Shown: piece after piece, positions 26,247 to 33,175 of the stretch
How the letters are laid out: each line of letters starts with the position of its first letter
How positions within the stretch are numbered: the stretch's first letter is position 1
Assembly (NCBI GenBank): GCA_020723165.1
Contig: DYJK01000021.1
Coordinates: 1 to 38,498, forward strand
Length of the DNA: 38,498 nucleotides
Direction: 5' to 3'
Source of the DNA: Melioribacter roseus
Lineage (GTDB): Bacteria; Bacteroidota; Ignavibacteria; Ignavibacteriales; Melioribacteraceae
The notes under the pieces: model-generated
Database searches by the model: none
Told to the model about the DNA's origin: nothing
What the model saw: only the letters and a program-made list of their open reading frames with translations
Position numbers and translations under genes: made by a program

Positions 26247-27212
26247 ATGAGAATAATTTTCATGGGCACACCGGAATTCGCTATACCCTCACTGCAAAAA
26301 TTAATAGAGAATGGCCACGAAATTTTAGCAGTTGTTACTGCTCCGGATAAGGAAAGGGGCAGAGGAAGGGAAGTTTCATTCACACCGGTGAAAGATTTTG
26401 CGCTTAAGAATAACTTAAAAGTTTTTACTCCTGAAAAATTGAAAGATGAAAATTTTATAAACGAAATGAAAAATCTGCTGCCCGATCTATTTGTAGTTGT
26501 GGCATTTAGAATCTTACCGCGTGAAATTTTTTCAATCCCGAAGTTTGGTTCGTTTAATTTACATGGTTCGTTACTTCCCAAATACAGAGGTGCGGCGCCA
26601 ATCCAGTGGGCTTTGATAAATGGTGAAAAAGAAACGGGTGTAACAACTTTCTTTCTTGATGATAAAGTTGATACCGGGAATATTATTTTGCAAGAAAAAA
26701 TTAAGATTGATGATGGCGATAACTTCGGAACTTTGCATGATAAGTTGATGGTGATAGGTGCAAATGTTGTTCTAAAAAGCGTTGAGTTGATTGCCATCCG
26801 GAATTATCAACTCCAAAAACAAGATGATTTACTTGCGACACCGGCACCAAAAATTTCAAAAGAGATTTGTAAGATTGATTGGAATAAATCGGCAATTGAT
26901 ATTCACAATTTAGTACGTGGTTTGTCTCCATATCCCGGTGCATTTTTTATTTATAACAAGAAAATTTTAAAAGTATTCAAAACTAAATTAATCGAGAATG
27001 GAGACCCCGCCATTAGTACGGCGGACAAGTTGAGAATTGAGAACACTTTTTTTGATAATGAATCATCGATAAAATTTTATTTAAGTAAAAAAGAATTATT
27101 TATTCAAACCGGTAATGGAATTTTACAAATACTTGAATTACAACCCGAAGGAAGAAAAAGAATGAGTGCAGAAGAATTTCTTAGGGGGTATTCGTTCAAT
27201 CCCTCTTTATAA
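26247..27212 (+). CDS. fmt: Methionyl-tRNA formyltransferase
   Basis: 321 residues. It formylates initiator Met-tRNA using 10-formyl-tetrahydrofolate. The Rossmann-like catalytic domain holds FMGTPEFAIPSL at the start and NLHGSLLPKYRGAAPIQWA with Asn104 and His106, and Asp142 in FLDDKVDTG, which form the expected catalytic triad. The C-terminal tRNA-binding domain contains LVRGLSPYPGAF and LQPEGRKRMSAEEFL. Compared with the E. coli enzyme it has about 16 extra residues (251-266, NGDPAISTADKLRIEN) that coincide with a small palindromic DNA element. The stop codon lies inside a hairpin. It follows def. Confidence 0.95.
   Translation: MRIIFMGTPEFAIPSLQKLIENGHEILAVVTAPDKERGRGREVSFTPVKDFALKNNLKVFTPEKLKDENFINEMKNLLPDLFVVVAFRILPREIFSIPKFGSFNLHGSLLPKYRGAAPIQWALINGEKETGVTTFFLDDKVDTGNIILQEKIKIDDGDNFGTLHDKLMVIGANVVLKSVELIAIRNYQLQKQDDLLATPAPKISKEICKIDWNKSAIDIHNLVRGLSPYPGAFFIYNKKILKVFKTKLIENGDPAISTADKLRIENTFFDNESSIKFYLSKKELFIQTGNGILQILELQPEGRKRMSAEEFLRGYSFNPSL
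27000..27047 (+). repeat. Small palindrome-containing insert in fmt
   Basis: Arms CCGCC (27007-27011) and GGCGG (27020-27024) lie 8 bases apart. The surrounding stretch of roughly 48 bases encodes the extra residues 251-266 of Fmt. Similar words GAGAATGGAG and GAGAATTGAG lie on the two sides, which could mark insertion edges. The insert limits are approximate. Confidence 0.5.
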
Positions 27213-27218
27213 GGGGGA
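27200..27218 (+). repeat. Hairpin overlapping the fmt stop codon
   Basis: CCCTCTT (27201-27207) pairs with AAGGGGG (27211-27217) with one G-U pair, around a TAT loop. The fmt stop TAA at 27210-27212 lies in the hairpin. It is not followed by a T run, so it is a poor terminator. It resembles in composition the CCCTCCCC palindrome in the T9SS cargo gene. Confidence 0.5.
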
Positions 27219-27233
27219 ACCAAAGGAAAACAC

Positions 27234-28211
27234 ATGAGAAATAATCGTTACGAAAGTATTATTGATGCTGTGGGTAGAACGCCAATTGTTAAACTTGGAA
27301 ATGTTTCAAGAGAGGTTAAAGCAGCAATATGGGCTAAGATGGAATTTATGAATCCGGGTGGAAGTATTAAAGATCGGATTGCACGTTACATGATTGAAAA
27401 AGCAGAACGTGATGGAAAGATCAAACCGGGCGATACAATACTCGAAAATTCTTCCGGCAATACGGCTATGGGGCTGGCGATAGTGTGCAGACAAAAAGGT
27501 TACAACCTTAAAATAGTTATTCGTAACACAACTAGTAAAGAAAAGATAAAAATGCTTGAGGTGCTTGGAGTTGATGTAACTAAAGTTGATGCATCGCTTC
27601 CGCCAGAACATCCGGAATCTTATAATAATTATGCAGCAAATTTAGCCGCTGCTAATCCTAATATGTACTATATCGATCAGCATAACAATCTAGATAACAA
27701 CGAAGCACATTACATGACTACCGGTCCTGAGATTTGGGAACAGATGGAAGGAAACATTGACTATTTTGTTGCCGGTGTTGGTACCGGCGGAACATTATTC
27801 GGTGCCGGAAAGTATTTGAAAGAAAAAAATCCAAATATTAAATTGATCGGTGTTGACCCTATTGGATCTATTTTTTACGATTGGTTCAAGAATAAAAAAA
27901 TGACTACACCAAAGCGATATCTTATTGAAGGTATTGGTGATGAGTTCTTAATCAAAACCGCACAGCTTGAATTAATGGATGATATGCTAAAGGTTGAAGA
28001 TAAAAAAGCTATTGGATGGACAAAAAAATTAGCATATGAAGAAGGAATTCTTGCCGGTGGATCGAGCGGCGCTAACGTTTGGGCAGCAATGCAGATTGCC
28101 AAACAAATTAACAGTGAAGCCAATATTGTAACAATCATAAATGATAGCGGTTATAAATATTTTTCAACTATCTACAATGATGAGTGGCTTGAAAAAAATA
28201 AATTAGTTTGA
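27234..28211 (+). CDS. Cysteine synthase/cystathionine beta-synthase family protein (no CBS domains)
   Basis: 325 residues. A fold-type II PLP enzyme. PLP-lysine Lys46 lies in NPGGSIKDR. The substrate loop reads SSGNTAMGLA, where TSGNTG is usual, followed by GVGTGGTLFGAGKYLKEKNP (PLP phosphate site) and AGGSSGANV. The IEGIGDE segment and the Pro-His-rich PPEHPESYNNYA region resemble cystathionine beta-synthase more than classic CysK. The family condenses serine or O-acetylserine with sulfide or homocysteine. The exact reaction cannot be fixed here. A longer paralogue with CBS domains lies directly downstream, so this looks like an old tandem duplication with division of labour. The gene starts 21 bases after fmt, with AAGGAA before the ATG. 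Confidence 0.85.
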   Translation: MRNNRYESIIDAVGRTPIVKLGNVSREVKAAIWAKMEFMNPGGSIKDRIARYMIEKAERDGKIKPGDTILENSSGNTAMGLAIVCRQKGYNLKIVIRNTTSKEKIKMLEVLGVDVTKVDASLPPEHPESYNNYAANLAAANPNMYYIDQHNNLDNNEAHYMTTGPEIWEQMEGNIDYFVAGVGTGGTLFGAGKYLKEKNPNIKLIGVDPIGSIFYDWFKNKKMTTPKRYLIEGIGDEFLIKTAQLELMDDMLKVEDKKAIGWTKKLAYEEGILAGGSSGANVWAAMQIAKQINSEANIVTIINDSGYKYFSTIYNDEWLEKNKLV

Positions 28212-28260
28212 TCATTTAACCAATAAATCTTTTCGATTGTGGAATTTATTTTTATTCTGT

Positions 28261-28295
28261 AATGTTCCTATTGCTGAACAACGTCAGAGAACATT
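28261..28295 (+). promoter_or_regulatory. Alternative hairpins in the leader of the CBS gene
   Basis: In the 128-base gap before the CBS gene, TGTTC (28263-28267) can pair with GAACA at 28276-28280. The longer AATGTTC (28261-28267) can instead pair with GAACATT at 28289-28295. The two foldings exclude each other. The same bases also read as a direct repeat of GAACA 13 bases apart, so they could be an operator. No known riboswitch was recognised. Function is inferred only from structure. Confidence 0.3.
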
Positions 28296-28339
28296 TTCTA
28301 TTTCTCTTATCTTTAATAATAAACAAGGAAGCATGGTAA

Positions 28340-29701
28340 TTGGAAATAAAAAATTCAATTTTAGATTTAATAGGAAACACGCCTTTAATAAAACTTAAAA
28401 AAATAAATAAAGGACTTAAGCCACAGATATATGCAAAATTGGAATCATCGAATCCGGGCGGTAGCGTTAAAGATCGTATCGGTTATGCGATGATATTAGA
28501 TGCAGAAAAGCGTGGGGTGCTGAAACCTGGCGGAACAATTATAGAAGCAACCAGCGGTAATACCGGAATCGGTCTCGCGCTTACAGCCGCAGTTAAAGGT
28601 TACAAATGTTTATTTGTTTGTACGGAAAAAGTCAGTTCCGAAAAAATAAACTATCTCAAAGCGTTAGGTTCTGAAGTTATTGTAGTCCCTAATACTTACG
28701 AACCGGATCATCCGGATTATTATGTAAACGTTGCACGAAGAATTTCCGAAGAAACTCCAAATTCATTTTTTGCGTATCAGTATGGAAATCCTTCCAATCC
28801 CGAAATGCATTACAATACAACCGGTCCCGAAATTTGGAAACAAACCGAAGGGAAGATTACTCATTTTGTTTCTAGTATTGGAACCGGTGGAACTATTAGC
28901 GGTACCGGCAGATACTTAAAAGAAAAAAATCCGAACATACAAGTTATTGGTGCCGATCCTCTCGGTTCAATATTCAAACATTACAAGGAAACCGGGGAAG
29001 TAATTAAAGGTACACCATACCTGGTAGAAGGTATCGGGCAAGATTGTTTACCGGCTAATGTTCATTTCCAGTATATAGATAAAATAATTAATATCAGCGA
29101 TAAAGAATCTTTTGCAGCCGCTAGAAGGTTAACAAAAGAAGAAGGAATTTTTTGCGGCGGCTCTACCGGGACAATTGTCCACGTTACACTCGAACTTGCT
29201 AAGAACCTTTCGGAAAATGATTTGATTGTATTTATCGTTTGCGATATTGGTGAAAGATATTTATCTAAAATGCATTCTGTTGAGTGGCTGCGTGATAATA
29301 GAATGCTCGATATTGAAATAAAAATTTTGAGAGACATTTCATATGCAAAGAAACGCAAAGGAAATGAAGATATAGTTTATGTTCATGATAATACAATAGT
29401 TAAAGATGCTATCAAAATTATGAACGAAAGAGGATTCTCTTACATACCGGTTCTAAATGAATTTTTAAGACCGGTCGGGAGCTTGAGAGAAAGCCGGTTA
29501 ATTGCTAAAGTACTTGAAGATCAATCCTTGTTAAATAACACGGTTAAGAATGTGATGGAAGAAAGTTTCTTAGTACTCGATGCGAAATCAAGCATCACAG
29601 AAGTAAGAAGGGCATTAAAAGATGCACATGCAATTTTAGTCTCGGATTTTGGTAGGATCATAGATATCATAACAAGATATGACTTAATTGATTATGAATA
29701 G
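28340..29701 (+). CDS. Cystathionine beta-synthase with C-terminal CBS domains
   Basis: 453 residues. The catalytic PLP domain (about 1-320) has Lys44 in NPGGSVKDRIGYA, ATSGNTGIGLA, SSIGTGGTISGTGRYLKEKNP, VEGIGQDCLP and FCGGSTG. A tandem CBS pair (about 335-453, VHDNTIVKDAIKIMNERG and VMEESFLVLDAKSSITEV) probably senses an adenosyl ligand, as in other cystathionine beta-synthases. It makes cystathionine from serine and homocysteine, or cysteine from sulfide. The start is TTG at 28340 with AAGGAAG just upstream. The nearby ATG at 28333 is out of frame, and no in-frame ATG precedes conserved sequence. It is followed by a cystathionine gamma-enzyme gene, which completes transsulfuration. Confidence 0.88.
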   Translation: MEIKNSILDLIGNTPLIKLKKINKGLKPQIYAKLESSNPGGSVKDRIGYAMILDAEKRGVLKPGGTIIEATSGNTGIGLALTAAVKGYKCLFVCTEKVSSEKINYLKALGSEVIVVPNTYEPDHPDYYVNVARRISEETPNSFFAYQYGNPSNPEMHYNTTGPEIWKQTEGKITHFVSSIGTGGTISGTGRYLKEKNPNIQVIGADPLGSIFKHYKETGEVIKGTPYLVEGIGQDCLPANVHFQYIDKIINISDKESFAAARRLTKEEGIFCGGSTGTIVHVTLELAKNLSENDLIVFIVCDIGERYLSKMHSVEWLRDNRMLDIEIKILRDISYAKKRKGNEDIVYVHDNTIVKDAIKIMNERGFSYIPVLNEFLRPVGSLRESRLIAKVLEDQSLLNNTVKNVMEESFLVLDAKSSITEVRRALKDAHAILVSDFGRIIDIITRYDLIDYE

Positions 29702-29779
29702 ATCAACACGATAAAATTCAAAATCCAAAATTTTTTTAATTCATACTTCGCAAATCGTAAATAGTTTTTAGGGGTTAAT

Positions 29780-30913
29780 ATGGGATTCTCAACAGATGCT
29801 ATACATGCCGGACAAACTCCGGATCAAGTAACCGGTGCAGTATCAACGCCAATTTATATGACATCTACTTATGCACAAGATGAACTCGGTGTTCATAAAG
29901 GATATGAGTACGGGCGAACGCATAATTTAACAAGGCAATCACTTGAGAAAAATATTGCAACACTTGAAAAAGGAAAATATGGGATTGCATTTGCATCGGG
30001 TCTATCTGCGGAAAATGCAATACTCGGATTGATGAGAGCCGGTGATCATGCGATTGTATCGAACAATGTTTATGGAGGTACTTACCGTTTGTTCGAGTTG
30101 ATAATGAAAGACTATGGATTAACCTTTTCATGGGTGGATACTACAATTGTTTCAAATATTGAGAATGCTATTAGCTCAAACACAAAAATGGTTTATATTG
30201 AATCACCAACCAATCCGATGCTGAATCTTACAGATATTGAAGCAGTTTCTAAAATTTGCAGAAAGAATAATTTAATATGTGTTGTTGATAATACATTCAT
30301 GACGCCATTTTTTCAGAATCCTCTTGCACTTGGTGCTGATGTTGCTATTCACAGTACCACAAAATATTTGAACGGACACTGTGATATTGTTGGCGGAATC
30401 CTTGTTACCAATGATGATAAACTCCATGAACGGTTCAGATACTTGCAAAATGCTGTGGGTGCAATTCCTTCTCCATTCGATTGCTGGCTAACGTTGCGTT
30501 CTACAAAAACACTCGCCGTAAGAATGAAGCAGCATCAAGAAAATGCGTTAAAGATTGCGCAGTATCTTGAAAAACATCCACATGTAAAAAAAGTTATATA
30601 TCCCGGTTTGAGATCTCATCCTCAATATGAATTAGCTGAAAAACAAATGAGCGGATTCGGTGGAATGGTTTCTGTCGAATTCAAAGATTTTAGTACGGCA
30701 AAAAAGGTATTGAATAATGTAAAAGTTTTCACTCTTGCCGAAAGTCTCGGAGGAGTTGAAAGTTTGGTTTGCCACCCGGCATCAATGACTCATGCATCCG
30801 TACCGAAAGAAGAAAGAGAGAAATACGGGTTAACAGATAGCATAGTTCGTTTTTCGGTAGGCATTGAAGACGTCGAAGATTTGATTGCCGATATAGAACA
30901 AGCGTTATATTAA
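29780..30913 (+). CDS. Cystathionine gamma-synthase/gamma-lyase family enzyme
   Basis: 377 residues. A fold-type I PLP enzyme of Cys/Met metabolism. Seen: Tyr44 and Arg46 in YEYGRTHN (YxR motif), SGLSAENA, Tyr98 in VYGGTYR, Asp170 in VVDNTFMTP, PLP-lysine Lys195 in HSTTKYLNGH, and the C-terminal SLGGVESLVCHPASMTH. The YGGT motif is typical of MetB and CGL, whereas methionine gamma-lyase has YGCT. Together with the CBS upstream, the likely role is cystathionine cleavage to cysteine or its synthesis from activated homoserine. The direction cannot be told. The stop codon is one base from the RAYT-unit palindrome. Confidence 0.88.
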   Translation: MGFSTDAIHAGQTPDQVTGAVSTPIYMTSTYAQDELGVHKGYEYGRTHNLTRQSLEKNIATLEKGKYGIAFASGLSAENAILGLMRAGDHAIVSNNVYGGTYRLFELIMKDYGLTFSWVDTTIVSNIENAISSNTKMVYIESPTNPMLNLTDIEAVSKICRKNNLICVVDNTFMTPFFQNPLALGADVAIHSTTKYLNGHCDIVGGILVTNDDKLHERFRYLQNAVGAIPSPFDCWLTLRSTKTLAVRMKQHQENALKIAQYLEKHPHVKKVIYPGLRSHPQYELAEKQMSGFGGMVSVEFKDFSTAKKVLNNVKVFTLAESLGGVESLVCHPASMTHASVPKEEREKYGLTDSIVRFSVGIEDVEDLIADIEQALY

Positions 30914-30914
30914 T

Positions 30915-30937
30915 GTAGGTCGAAGCAATGCTTCGAC
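30915..30937 (+). repeat. REP-like palindrome, left copy
   Basis: A GTAG head (30915-30918) is followed by a near-perfect palindrome with arms GTCGAAGCA and TGCTTCGAC around one A. GTAG heads are the recognition feature of known REP elements. It begins one base after the stop codon of the preceding enzyme gene. The same 24 bases, T plus this element, recur at 31650-31673 in the same orientation. Confidence 0.85.
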
Positions 30938-30952
30938 AAGAATAAGAAAACA

Positions 30953-30980
30953 AAAACTAATGAAACTGGCTCTTAGTTTT
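30953..30980 (+). repeat. Hairpin just before the RAYT start
   Basis: Arms AAAACTAA (30953-30960) and TTAGTTTT (30973-30980) are perfect complements over a 12-base loop. The second arm ends 5 bases before the RAYT ATG, and no Shine-Dalgarno is visible there. It could limit translation of the transposase or be a subterminal structure of the unit. Confidence 0.5.
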
Positions 30981-30985
30981 ACAAA

Positions 30986-31645
30986 ATGAATGAAATAAAA
31001 ATATTCTACAAAAGAAAACTCCCTCATTATCAACCACCCGGATATACTTTCTTTATAACATTCCGATTATATGCTACAATGCCGAAAGAAATAGTTGACA
31101 GATACAAATTGTTGAAAGAAACTCAATTAAAAAATCTAAACAATTTTGAAAACAAGAAAATTAGATCGGAGAAATATTTAGCATTTAAGAAAAATTATTT
31201 TAAGCTATATGACGAATACTTAGATAAAGCTTCTTATGGACCGAAATGGCTGCAAGATAGAAAAATTGCCGATATCGTTAAGAAAGCACTGCACTACAAT
31301 GATGGTATTAAGTATAATCTCATAGCTTATACGATTATGCCAAACCATGTTCATTTAGTTATTGAACCAATAATAGAAAAATTTGTAGGTCGAACAGATT
31401 GTTCGACCTACATTGTAACAAGTATTCTTAAGTCATTAAAGTGGTACACTGCAAGAGAGTGCAATAAAATTTTGAATCGTTCAGGTGCTTTTTGGCAACA
31501 TGAAAGTTATGATCATGTTGTACGAAATTCGGAATCATTAATTCGTATTGTTAAATATGTCTTGAACAACCCGGTAAAAGCCGGCTTAGTTTCTGATACC
31601 GAAGAATATATGTTTAACTATGTAAATGAAAAGTTAATTAATTAA
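30986..31645 (+). CDS. REP-associated tyrosine transposase (RAYT)
   Basis: 219 residues. A Y1-type HUH single-strand nuclease of the IS200-like superfamily that cuts and joins REP palindromes. Seen: RKLPHYQPPGYTFFITFRL start, the metal-binding HUH motif PNHVHLV (His121, His123), GAFWQHESYDHVVRN, and VKYVLNNPVKAG. Tyr191 there lines up with the catalytic Tyr115 of the E. coli enzyme (YIYINPVKHG). There is no TnpB nearby. Two REP-like palindromes flank the gene, and a third lies within it: codons 134-142 (VGRTDCSTY) are a 27-base palindrome. Related proteins I recall run directly from the LVIEP block to the SLKSYTA-type helix, so about ten residues appear inserted. The motifs are intact, so it may still work. 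It sits between two sulfur-metabolism genes and looks like an acquired unit. Confidence 0.9.
   Translation: MNEIKIFYKRKLPHYQPPGYTFFITFRLYATMPKEIVDRYKLLKETQLKNLNNFENKKIRSEKYLAFKKNYFKLYDEYLDKASYGPKWLQDRKIADIVKKALHYNDGIKYNLIAYTIMPNHVHLVIEPIIEKFVGRTDCSTYIVTSILKSLKWYTARECNKILNRSGAFWQHESYDHVVRNSESLIRIVKYVLNNPVKAGLVSDTEEYMFNYVNEKLIN
31385..31411 (+). repeat. Perfect 27-base REP-like palindrome inside the RAYT gene
   Basis: Arms GTAGGTCGAACA (31385-31396) and TGTTCGACCTAC (31400-31411) surround GAT. The first eight bases after GTAG match the flanking elements (GTCGAA), so it is one of the same family. It spans exactly nine codons in frame (Val134 to Tyr142) and does not disrupt the reading frame. 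Confidence 0.9.
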
Positions 31646-31650
31646 AAATT

Positions 31651-31673
31651 GTAGGTCGAAGCAATGCTTCGAC
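31651..31673 (+). repeat. REP-like palindrome, right copy
   Basis: It has the same GTAG head and arms GTCGAAGCA/TGCTTCGAC as the left copy, in the same orientation, and begins 5 bases after the RAYT stop codon. Sequences outside the shared 24 bases differ from the left copy. The following gap to 31795 shows no other feature I can name. Confidence 0.85.
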
Positions 31674-31795
31674 TAAACCAAACCTTAAATAAAATTATCG
31701 AAACTGCCGCTTCGTTCTGCATTTCATTAAAAATAAATCCTTAGAATTGCACGAGTTATTTCAGTAATTTTGATATGCAAATTGGGAGAGACATC

Positions 31796-33121
31796 ATGGC
31801 AAATCAAATTAAAGAAAAAGAAAAAACAAATAATGTAGATGATACTAAATATTCGATGGATACACATATCATCTACGGAAAAAACATATCTGATAAGTGG
31901 GATTACTCACATCATGTAACATCCCCGATATCATCATCAACAACTTTTAGATTAGATTCCGTTGAACGGGGTGCACAAGGTTTTATGCAGTTTGCAAATA
32001 CAGAAGCATTTGGCGATAAAGCACCAATTTTGATTTACGACCGGCTTGGTGAACCAAACAAAGATATACTTGAAGAAAATCTTGCTTACGTTGAAAAAGG
32101 CGAAATGGCTGTTAGCTTTTCAAGCGGTATGGGCGCTATATCAGGCATATTAGGAATTTTAACTTCGACCGGCGATGAAATTATTTCTCACAATACATTA
32201 TACGGCTGCACATTATCACTTTTAACTAATTGGTATCCGCGCTATAATATTAAATGGAACCCGATTGATTTAACAAATCCGGATAATATCTATAATGCTC
32301 TGAGTCCTAAAACAAAAGTGATATACTTTGAAACGCCGGCTAATCCGAATATCGAAATAATTAATATTGAGGCAATTAAAAAAGTAACTGATGAAATCAA
32401 TAAAACAAGAGACGAAAAAGATAAAATCCATATCGTTATTGATAATACATTTGCAACTCCATTCTGCCAAAGACCTATTGAACACGGTGCGGATTTCGTT
32501 GTGCATTCATTAACAAAAGGAATAGGCGGTTACGGTACCGATATGGGCGGAGTAGTAATCGGCAAGAAAAAATTTCAAGATATGCTTCATTTGTATAGAA
32601 AAGATTTCGGTGCAGTGTTAAGTCCTAAAAGTGCCTGGTCAATTTTAACGTACGGTTTACCATCGCTTGCCTTACGCCAAAGACAGCAAATTAGAACCGC
32701 AATGCGTGTTGCAGAATTTCTTAACGCCCATCCTAAAATTGCATATGTAAACTATCCTGGATTGCCTGACTTTAAATATTATGAAATTGCCAAAAAGCAG
32801 ATGATTGATTTCAACGGCAATTTTGCACCGGGAAGCATGATCTACTTTGTATTAAGAGGCGGTACACCGGCAGAATCTAAAGACAATGGCAGAAAATTTA
32901 TGGACTATGTTGCCGATCATGCTTATACAATGACGCTGGCTGTTTCACTCGGTCATACCAGGACGTTGATTGAGCATCCGGCTTCCATGACACATTCTGT
33001 TGTACCTCCGGAGAAATTAGCTGAAAGAGGTATTGATGCCGGGGGGATTAGATTAGCTATGGGCCTGGAAAATCCTGATGATATTTTACTTGATCTTGAT
33101 GAATCATTGAAAGTGATCTAA
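31796..33121 (+). CDS. Methionine gamma-lyase-like PLP enzyme
   Basis: 441 residues from ATG 31796, which is preceded by GGGAGAG at good spacing. The in-frame ATG at 31775 has no ribosome site. Fold-type I PLP enzyme of Cys/Met metabolism. Seen: YDR (YxR motif), SSGMGAISG, LYGCTLSL, VIDNTFATPF, PLP-lysine Lys241 in HSLTKGIGGYG, and SLGHTRTLIEHPASMTHSVV. The YGCT cysteine corresponds to Cys116 of characterised methionine gamma-lyase and is absent from MetB/CGL, so degradation of methionine to methanethiol, ammonia and 2-oxobutyrate is the best guess. O-acetylhomoserine sulfhydrylase is the alternative. It is longer than the usual 400 residues because of its N-terminus and an insert before the YxR motif. 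A terminator follows. Confidence 0.8.
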   Translation: MANQIKEKEKTNNVDDTKYSMDTHIIYGKNISDKWDYSHHVTSPISSSTTFRLDSVERGAQGFMQFANTEAFGDKAPILIYDRLGEPNKDILEENLAYVEKGEMAVSFSSGMGAISGILGILTSTGDEIISHNTLYGCTLSLLTNWYPRYNIKWNPIDLTNPDNIYNALSPKTKVIYFETPANPNIEIINIEAIKKVTDEINKTRDEKDKIHIVIDNTFATPFCQRPIEHGADFVVHSLTKGIGGYGTDMGGVVIGKKKFQDMLHLYRKDFGAVLSPKSAWSILTYGLPSLALRQRQQIRTAMRVAEFLNAHPKIAYVNYPGLPDFKYYEIAKKQMIDFNGNFAPGSMIYFVLRGGTPAESKDNGRKFMDYVADHAYTMTLAVSLGHTRTLIEHPASMTHSVVPPEKLAERGIDAGGIRLAMGLENPDDILLDLDESLKVI

Positions 33122-33137
33122 AAAGTCCTACCATATT

Positions 33138-33163
33138 TCCCTCCGCTATGGGAGGGATTTTTT
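33138..33163 (+). terminator. Intrinsic terminator after the methionine gamma-lyase-like gene
   Basis: TCCCTCC (33138-33144) pairs with GGGAGGGA (33150-33157) across a short loop and is followed by six T (33158-33163). It separates the sulfur cluster from the pgeF-ppx run. Confidence 0.85.
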
Positions 33164-33175
33164 AATACCGGATAA

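Noticed and set aside
26189-26797. 202-codon minus-strand open frame overlapping def/fmt
   Set aside because: It covers conserved fmt catalytic sequence on the other strand, so it is a shadow despite its length.
28212-28339. SAM riboswitch in the sulfur cluster
   Set aside because: The hairpins seen do not show the conserved core of a SAM-I, SAM-II or SAM-III element, so I list only alternative hairpins.
28333-28342. ATG at 28333 as start of the CBS gene
   Set aside because: It is out of frame with the conserved protein. The TTG at 28340 is in frame and has AAGGAAG at suitable spacing.
30986-31645. IS200/IS605 insertion sequence
   Set aside because: The length, the NNPVKAG motif, flanking GTAG palindromes in the same orientation and the lack of tnpB fit a RAYT and not a free IS200 element.
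30915-31673. CRISPR array from three palindromic repeats
   Set aside because: Spacing is irregular, one copy is inside a coding gene and differs, and no cas gene is present. REP elements with a RAYT explain it better.
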